Positions 58,916 to 64,000 of a DNA stretch of 64,000 nucleotides are shown in pieces. The stretch is from Toxotes chatareus (lineage: Eukaryota; Chordata; Actinopteri; Toxotidae): NCBI GenBank assembly GCA_016801885.1, contig CM028883.1, positions 26,330,643 through 26,394,642 on the forward strand, given 5' to 3'. Position numbers and translations under genes: made by a program. The notes under the pieces were generated by a model. That model saw nothing but the letters and a program-made list of their open reading frames with translations. It made no database searches and was not told the DNA's origin. How positions within the stretch are numbered: position 1 is the stretch's first letter; every line of letters begins with the position of its first letter.

Positions 58916-61900
58916 ACATCTTATTACTATCTGACTGAAAAGGACTGTTACAGACATGTAGAATGAACTCTGAAGTTTTTAAGAAAACTTCACAGCTTTA
59001 CATCATGTAATATTTTTTTTTTTAATATTTTAGTGAAGTGTGGCACTATGTTAACCATGTTCTAATAGTTACAGTTCACTCCATGATTTTATATTTGTTT
59101 ATGTAATAATTAATCCATTTTAATTAAGCACTGAAAAAGTCTGTAATTGGCACACTTCAGCCTCCACTGGAATGCAAGTGGGAGAGTCACAGTCAATTAC
59201 AGGAATAAGTATAGACGTTTGATAGAGTGTAGGGATCTGCTTTCTTTCTTTCTCTGCACAACAACAAATATTGGCATCTCTGAGTAAGGACATTGACATT
59301 AGGTTGCACGCGACTGAGCAAAGAACACATAACAAAGCTCAAGTTAAACAACCAAGAGAGCGAGAAGACAGAAAATCTTTAAACAGAAAAGTTAAAGAAT
59401 CAATGAGTAAAACAAACCACTGAGGCTCTTAGTGGCTATTTATTCATCCAGCTGGAATTTACACACAAGGACCTGAGTAGATGTTTACTTCCTCTGCCTG
59501 GTTTTGCAGCAGCACAAACACAGGTTATGTGAAAGTGAAGAGGTGACTCATGACACATCATTGAATCAGACAGCACTGTATGTGCAGGTGCAGTAAAATA
59601 ACAGAAGAAATACCACATAAACCAAATTTGCAATTAATTCCATTATCATGAACCAGTCAATCAATCAAAAGCTGGTGAAGTGGTTGTTTGTATTAATGCT
59701 CTGAGCTGCTTATGTACTCTGCCAGATGCTTTTGAATTGATCCAATATGAACACTCTTTAAAAGCAGACTGGAAACACTCCCATTCTCCAACAGATTGGA
59801 TTAGCTTTGATTTATGACTGTGTTTTAAACAGAATTTGATTGTTTTTGTTGATTGTAAGTCCATTGTGTATACATGTGTATATGTGTGCTTAATGTTCCT
59901 TGCTTTCCTGTGAAGCACAGTGCATATCACATGGAGTGGAACGTACCATTTAAATGCCCACATGCGCCTCCACTAATGATGGTGAGAACACTTGGTCCTC
60001 CACGTGTCCTGCTGGACCTTTTGACCATGAGGCGAAAGTCACAAACTCAACTATTGAAAAATCAAAAATAAACCTGACAAGCATCAAAATGACAGTTCTA
60101 ATGATTTCCCACAACCTCCAGGAGGTGTACATCAAGTGAGTCAGTCTAAGGTCTCAGCCCCTAAGCAAAGAAACTGTGGACATTACAGAGACAATACGGA
60201 GAAAATGAAGCCTGTCTATAGTTGTTGCCTGGATAGGGATTAAACTTCCTATGGTGCCATTTCAGTGTTTTACAGCCCCGGTACCAAAAGCATCACTGTA
60301 TCCAGACCTGTAGGAAGAATCATTAACATTTACAGACATCATGAAACTGTTGTATGAATAACAGAAACATTGCAAGCCACTATCATACATCAACCACTGC
60401 ACACAGCATGGACACTCTCTACCGCAGAGGAGAGTGCCCAAGAAAATCTCCATTAATACCTTCAGAAGCTTGAAACCAGTGGACAAAGGTTATGGAAAAT
60501 GGTGGTATCTTTTGTAGGCTTCATGCCAGTTTAAATTATAATGGCCTGAAAAATGACTCTAGGCCTCAGGGAGTTTTCTAAAGAATCCAAACAGCATGTG
60601 AGAGATTCTGCTGGGAGCTCTAAATCCCCTGAAGCACAGTAAACACAGAAGATCATTAGCATTCAGGATTCAGATAATGACTGCAAATGATCACATAAGC
60701 CTGAGAAGACTAAGGATTGAGGAGGTGAGCAGGAGGAGGCTGGGGTCAGAAATAACATTTTATTTATTCAAATGTTGAAAAGAACAATAAGCTAAACACA
60801 GCACCACAGATTTTTAATTGGGGATGTCAAAGACAAACATCATATTTACAAATGGTGCCATAAAACATTTATGAAAGCCAATGAATGGACTCATTGAATC
60901 CAAATAAACTACTGTGTGTGCGTGTGTTTGTGCTCATGGTAATATAGGAATGTGTCATCCAGTTCAACAGTGTGACTCACAATAGGACAACAATGGCACA
61001 AAGAAAAAAGCTCAATCAGGTATAGTATCAACAGGCGACGATGTTTCCTCCATGTACAGAAAATGAATGACATCTTCAAGACTATTTTACGGATACAGGA
61101 GATTTCATAGTTAAGATGGATTGTCTCTATTCAAACGGCAGAGTCTGTCATACCTAACTACAATGCAAAACATTTGCTGTGTGGTGTCATGCAATTTGTA
61201 AGAATTAGCATGTTATGTTTTAATCTGCAAATAAAACATCAGTGCATGAGGCTCATCATGAGCAGACAGCAGATGAGGTATGTAAATGATACATCAAGAT
61301 GAAGCCTGATCTGCTGTCTGCTCAGTATGCACTTCATATAAAAAAAAGTGTATAAAATGATACAACTATACTCTTTACACAGTACGCACACACGGTCACA
61401 TGATTTGTCTCAGTATTCGTGATCCAAATTATTCAAACAACAAGTGAAGGTAGACATCCGACAGCTTTCACATCATCGCAGTGACTGTCGGTGCATGAGG
61501 AGGCTCGGTGGGAGAACTACTGTGCTGATGATTTGGGACCCAGCATACAGCAGTAAAAGTACCAATTAACAGTTTAAACAAAACATAGTGGTGGTTGCTA
61601 CTAGGACAGAGATCACATTCACATTAACACAGATACTTGTTTTGAATTTGAAATACAGAGAAAGGTTTTGACACTCCATTTGTGGAGAGACAGCAGGTGG
61701 AGGATGACTGTTCAGAGAAAGAACAATGTATCAGCAGCTGATTTGTGGATCGTTGTCAGGCCTTATCTCAGTGCAATGCACATGTTGTTTTTTGGAGTAT
61801 TTCCCATCCCAAATCAGGCTGGTCTGGTACAGAAGTTGACAGGAATGCCAGCTGAATTGGACTGAACTGATTGATGTCACAACTGATATGACTCCACTGG

Positions 61901-62235
61901 CTGCATCTTGGATGAGTGCAAGGTGAATACTAAGGACTGAAATCTAAGTAGCTCTCTATGTTATTTGTCAGAGTCACATTAATTTTTAGACTTTAGAACG
62001 TAAGGAACATAAACGCTCAATTAGCTTTGAAAAGCAGTTTGTGTTTGGTGTAACTACGTTTCCCCACAGATCTTTAAGCTTAGTCAAAGTGATATTCTGT
62101 TTGTTGGCATCTACAGAAATAGCATGCATGTGTATTAATGTATGCTTGTCCTGAACATTACAATTGAAATACCTGTCTGGAAACCTGACTGATATATTGT
62201 TAAGGAACTGATTGTGATATAATGATGATGTGATG
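58916..62235. other. Non-genic stretch, no gene recognised
   Basis: Unassigned DNA with short frames only and a T12 run near 59011. No transposon ends or RNA genes noticed. Confidence 0.45.
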
Positions 62236-62615
62236 AGGAACTACTCAGTACCTTCTCTGTACGGTGAAACACTTTACTTTGGAGTGTAAAAAATTAGTTA
62301 AGTGTGAGGTAATCCTGAGGTAATAAGGGACTACTTGGTAACTACTATTTTAGAGTGCACAGAAAGAGTAATGTTGAAGTGATCAGTAATGTATGAGTAG
62401 TTATTATCCTGTGCTCAGCAGTGGATTCAGAGTTAAAGAGGAACAACTCCTGAAGGAAGTGGTCAGCATAGCCCAGTCTGCCTTTTAGTAACTCATCATT
62501 ATCTACTTAATAGCCCTGGCGTCAGGGTCATTAGGGAACTACTCATTAAGGACTAATCAGCTATTAGGTCATTCCTGAAGTGTTCCTCACTCATTCCTTG
62601 GTAACTACTCAAAGT
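62236..62615. repeat. Degenerate GGWAACTACT-type repeat
   Basis: Variants of GGTAACTACT or GGAACTACTCA recur at about 62236, 62338, 62534 and 62600, with related AGTAACTCATC and GAGTAGTTATTA words. The pattern is a known low-level repeat texture of fish genomes. No ends or coding sequence could be defined. Confidence 0.5.
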
Positions 62616-62955
62616 TGTGTGTACCGTATTATTTGTATACACTTTTGCCCAGGGGGGTATACAAATGTCACAACATCTTTTATTTTAAATCCAGTTTTCA
62701 TGACATGTTTGTTCGTTCTTTTTGTCTTTATCCATAATCTGAGCACAGGCCTTGTGAAACAGTTCCTCTTCGACAGGCTTATTGCTCTTTATGATCCCTG
62801 AGGGATTTATGTTCCTAGCATTTCAAACTTTATACTGTGCAGGGGAAAAATCTAATGACACTTTACATTCCTCATAACTTGATAACCATCAGCCGGTTTG
62901 AGTCACCCTGAAACACTTGATTTGTGTATGTTCAAATGAAGGGAAAAAAACCCAC
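62616..62955. other. Spacer, nothing recognised
   Basis: Unassigned DNA. Confidence 0.45.
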
Positions 62956-63300
62956 CTCTGGTATAAGGGTTGCAAAGCCATTTAATTTAACTGCACAACA
63001 GAACATCAACCTGAAGCAAGAATAAATGCTCTGCAGCTAACGAGCGCCTTTATCTGTGCAGTGAGAGTAACGTACTCATGAATAATAACCTGGTCAGAGT
63101 CTCGACAGAACAAAAATAATACAACACCTTGGAATAGGGCGATAAAAATGAAGAACAGCCTGCAGGAATTACTTGCCATTATTAAGGAGGCTGTGGTCAC
63201 TCAGAGTGGGAGATACAAGGAAGATTTACTGCAGCTCTGCACGTCAGTTAAAGCTAATGCTCACGTTAAGTGTAATTCCTGCTCAGGCTAAAAGAGCAAC
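62956..63300. promoter_or_regulatory. Candidate conserved noncoding block
   Basis: Unique sequence with GAGCGCCTTTATCTGTGCAG, TACTCATGAATAATAACC, CAAAAATAATACAAC and TTGCCATTATTAAGGAGG; no repeats and no convincing frame. Inference from texture only. Confidence 0.3.
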
Positions 63301-64000
63301 TGCTGGGCTGTAACACATCACATGCAGAGTGGGTTATGTAGATCAAAACTGGAAACACATTTTAGATTAAATGCAGTCAGAGTCGAGAAAAGACAGAAGT
63401 TAAAAGTTAGAGGAAGTCATTAATAGACAGAGCAAGAAAATAAATGGAGACCAACATCTGGGTTAGCAGTGGGGCATCAACATCCATGTGTGGGCAGAAA
63501 CAGACAGTGAAAGTGTAAATTGAAACATCAACTCCTTTATGAAACATGGCGAAAAGCAGAAAAGCAATTTCATTGTCTGGCCATCTGTAAATTAAAAAAA
63601 GGAATTTACTTTGTACACTGTGACTGTTTAGCTGCTTTGAGCTTAGCTTGGACCAAACACAATCATAAGACATGGAACTGGTCGGACTGCTGCCTGATAC
63701 TGACAGATGAAGGATGACTTCGTCTAATTACTTTTATTCTCCTGAGGGGTGTTTGCCCACAGATGGTACTTTGAATTTCTAAAATCATGAATAGTATTTT
63801 GCTATAGTTTTTGTTCTGGAAGTCATTTTAAGTCTCCTCTGTGATGTTTAACCCTTGCTGTTTTGTATCAGTCCATCCTCAGAACTGAGAGCATCAGTCA
63901 CTGACTCTGGGTTTGCTTTGGGTTCAGGTAATAACTCCACTATACATATATATATCGTATGGGGATTTATTCATCTGAGTCAGTTGTAGAATTTTCTTTA
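63301..64000. other. Non-genic stretch, no gene recognised
   Basis: Unassigned DNA; a short TA tract (63944-63955) near the end. The 88-codon minus frame at 63407-63673 has no domain. Confidence 0.45.

Noticed and set aside
1..64000. CRISPR arrays, operons, prophage, bacterial signals
   Set aside because: The content is plainly vertebrate (Tc1, SINE, LINE, microsatellites); the short tandem arrays lack CRISPR spacing.

Overview
The window looks like a gene-poor stretch of a teleost (ray-finned fish) nuclear genome. The evidence is the repeat content: two Tc1 transposons with ~200-bp terminal repeats, a PIF/Harbinger remnant with a separate MADF gene, L2/CR1-type LINE debris, Ty3/gypsy fragments and solo-LTR-like sequences, a tRNA-derived SINE, and many (CA)n and (AAT)n microsatellites. 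The sequence is AT-rich and poor in CpG. I could not recognise a single host protein-coding exon, tRNA or rRNA gene. The only intact protein gene I can defend is a 340-residue Tc1 transposase.

Layout. 1-13.7 kb: mostly unassigned sequence with an (AAT)10 tract, an LTR-like fragment (1.2 kb), a Ty3/gypsy protease relic on the minus strand (4.8-5.5 kb) and degenerate repeat modules (8.5-9.8 kb). 13.7-16.2 kb: relic of a PIF/Harbinger element, with a MADF exon on plus and a HARBI1-type transposase fragment on minus. 18.6-19.2 kb: LTR-like element and an 11-bp minisatellite. 21.2-22.5 kb: CA/TG microsatellites, a dispersed repeat and a conserved-noncoding-like block. 27.2-28.6 kb: a larger block of this kind. 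29.07-31.00 kb: a chimeric Tc1 element in which the ends of one Tc1 family enclose the transposase gene of another. 31.1-44 kb: dispersed repeats, microsatellites and unassigned DNA. 44.4-46.3 kb: two homeodomain/POU-site-rich noncoding blocks. 49.6 kb: a SINE with perfect 13-bp target-site duplications. 51.3-55.5 kb: a nest of truncated elements (unassigned ORF fragment, LINE 3' end, gypsy reverse transcriptase, a full-length but frameshifted Tc1, an LTR-like promoter region). 56.2 kb: solo LTR. 62.2-62.6 kb: degenerate short repeats. 63 kb: another noncoding block.

The two Tc1 copies belong to one young family. They lie 23.6 kb apart in the same orientation and share very similar sequence. 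One has an intact transposase but has lost its left end; the other has both ends but a broken transposase. In principle the first could supply enzyme in trans to the second, and the chimeric element carries a complete pair of foreign ends that another family's transposase could recognise. The rest resembles a developmental-regulator gene desert: unique noncoding blocks separated by transposon-derived DNA. That reading is inference and needs cross-species alignment.
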